Shown: in pieces, positions 63,848-64,000 of the stretch | Position numbering within the stretch: position 1 is the first letter of the stretch | How the letters are laid out: each line of letters starts with the position of its first letter | Assembly: GCA_020847435.1 (NCBI GenBank) | Contig: JADLBX010000024.1 | Location: forward strand, 62,001-126,000 | DNA: 64,000 nucleotides | Origin: Anaerolineales bacterium | GTDB lineage: Bacteria > Chloroflexota > Anaerolineae > Anaerolineales > Villigracilaceae | Reading direction: 5' to 3' | Made by a program: the position numbers and the translations under genes | Notes under the pieces: generated by a model | The model's database searches: none | Seen by the model: only the letters and a program-made list of their open reading frames with translations | What the model was told of the DNA's origin: nothing

Positions 63848-64000
63848 ATGAATCGAAAGTACACAAACAGAAAATACCTCGACGCCCTCGAAAAGAAAGT
63901 CCTCGTCTTCGACGGCGCCATGGGCACGAGCCTGCAAGTCCAAAACCTGACTGCCGAACATTTCGGCGGCGAACAATACAACGGATGCAACGACTACCTC
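63848..64000 (+). CDS. metH: Cobalamin-dependent methionine synthase, N-terminal part (runs off the right edge)
   Basis: 51 codons are visible. After a short lead, [13 protein letters not shown] and [16 protein letters not shown] match the start of the homocysteine-binding domain of MetH, which transfers the methyl group of methyltetrahydrofolate to homocysteine through cobalamin. AGGAG lies four bases before ATG 63848. The remaining domains, including whether the SAM-dependent reactivation domain is present, are outside the window. The SAM-I riboswitch 2 kb upstream is the expected regulator of such a gene. A stand-alone homocysteine methyltransferase is also possible, since only the first domain is seen. 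Confidence 0.85.
   Translation, partial: MNRKYTNRKYLDALEKKVLVFDGAMGTSLQVQNLTAEHFGGEQYNGCNDYL

Noticed and set aside
63686..63976. 96-codon minus-strand open frame at the right end
   Set aside because: It is antisense to the start of metH and to a repeat, with no support as a gene.

Overview
Raw sequence from a mid-GC bacterial chromosome (or MAG contig). My best guess is a member of the Chloroflexota, class Anaerolineae. The basis is the ferredoxin-ASKHA corrinoid activator beside a homocysteine methyltransferase, the SAM-riboswitch/metH region, and the dense families of short palindromic repeats that I associate with such genomes. This is inference; no rRNA or other phylogenetic marker lies in the window.

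Region 1 (1-39964, all minus strand) is a modular type I polyketide synthase cluster. Transcription runs right to left: a stand-alone type II thioesterase (39964-39164), then seven consecutive one-module PKS genes, here called A to G. Predicted modules are A (38816-32307) KS-AT-DH-ER-KR-ACP; B (32305-27152) KS-AT-degenerate DH-KR-ACP; C (27151-20630) KS-AT-DH-ER-KR-ACP; D (20633-16224) KS-AT-cMT-ACP; E (16234-8531) KS-AT-DH-cMT-ER-KR-ACP; F (8484-2665) KS-AT-cMT-KR-ACP; G (2606 to beyond the window) KS-AT-... Genes A-B-C-D-E are overlapping or abutting, and E-F-G are separated by 46-58 bp, so this is one operon. If collinear, it would build a reduced chain carrying up to three SAM-derived C-methyl branches. 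No loading module is visible, and the release domain lies outside the window if present.

Region 2 (40639-45469, plus strand) holds an acidic-tailed hypothetical protein, a small PF13769-like protein, a RACo-type ferredoxin/ASKHA corrinoid-activating protein and a zinc-dependent homocysteine S-methyltransferase-like protein. Long inverted repeats separate them, and a strong bidirectional terminator closes the block. A convergent sensor histidine kinase (47327-45573) follows.

Region 3 (47394-61613, minus strand) is a cell-surface polysaccharide locus. It contains two sulfotransferases, an O-antigen ligase/polymerase-like protein, a Wzz-like protein, two family 2 glycosyltransferases, two related multi-spanning membrane proteins, an MptE/DUF115-like protein, an SDR, a 2-hydroxyacid dehydrogenase, a membrane sulfatase/phosphotransferase-like enzyme and a CMP-sugar synthetase. 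Together they suggest an acidic, possibly sulfated, surface glycan. A small GxxExxY-family gene bounded by 28-bp imperfect inverted repeats (56492-57010) sits inside this operon and looks like a tiny insertion.

Region 4 (61692-64000, plus strand) begins with a SAM-I riboswitch and an intrinsic terminator and ends with the start of cobalamin-dependent methionine synthase (metH). Between them lie palindromic repeats, a short YdeI-like gene, an AT-rich gene with a type I restriction HsdR N-terminal-like nuclease domain, and a duplicated, truncated copy of the metH 5' end.

Repeat families run through regions 2-4, and several copies sit in frame inside genes, adding low-conservation peptides to otherwise recognisable proteins.
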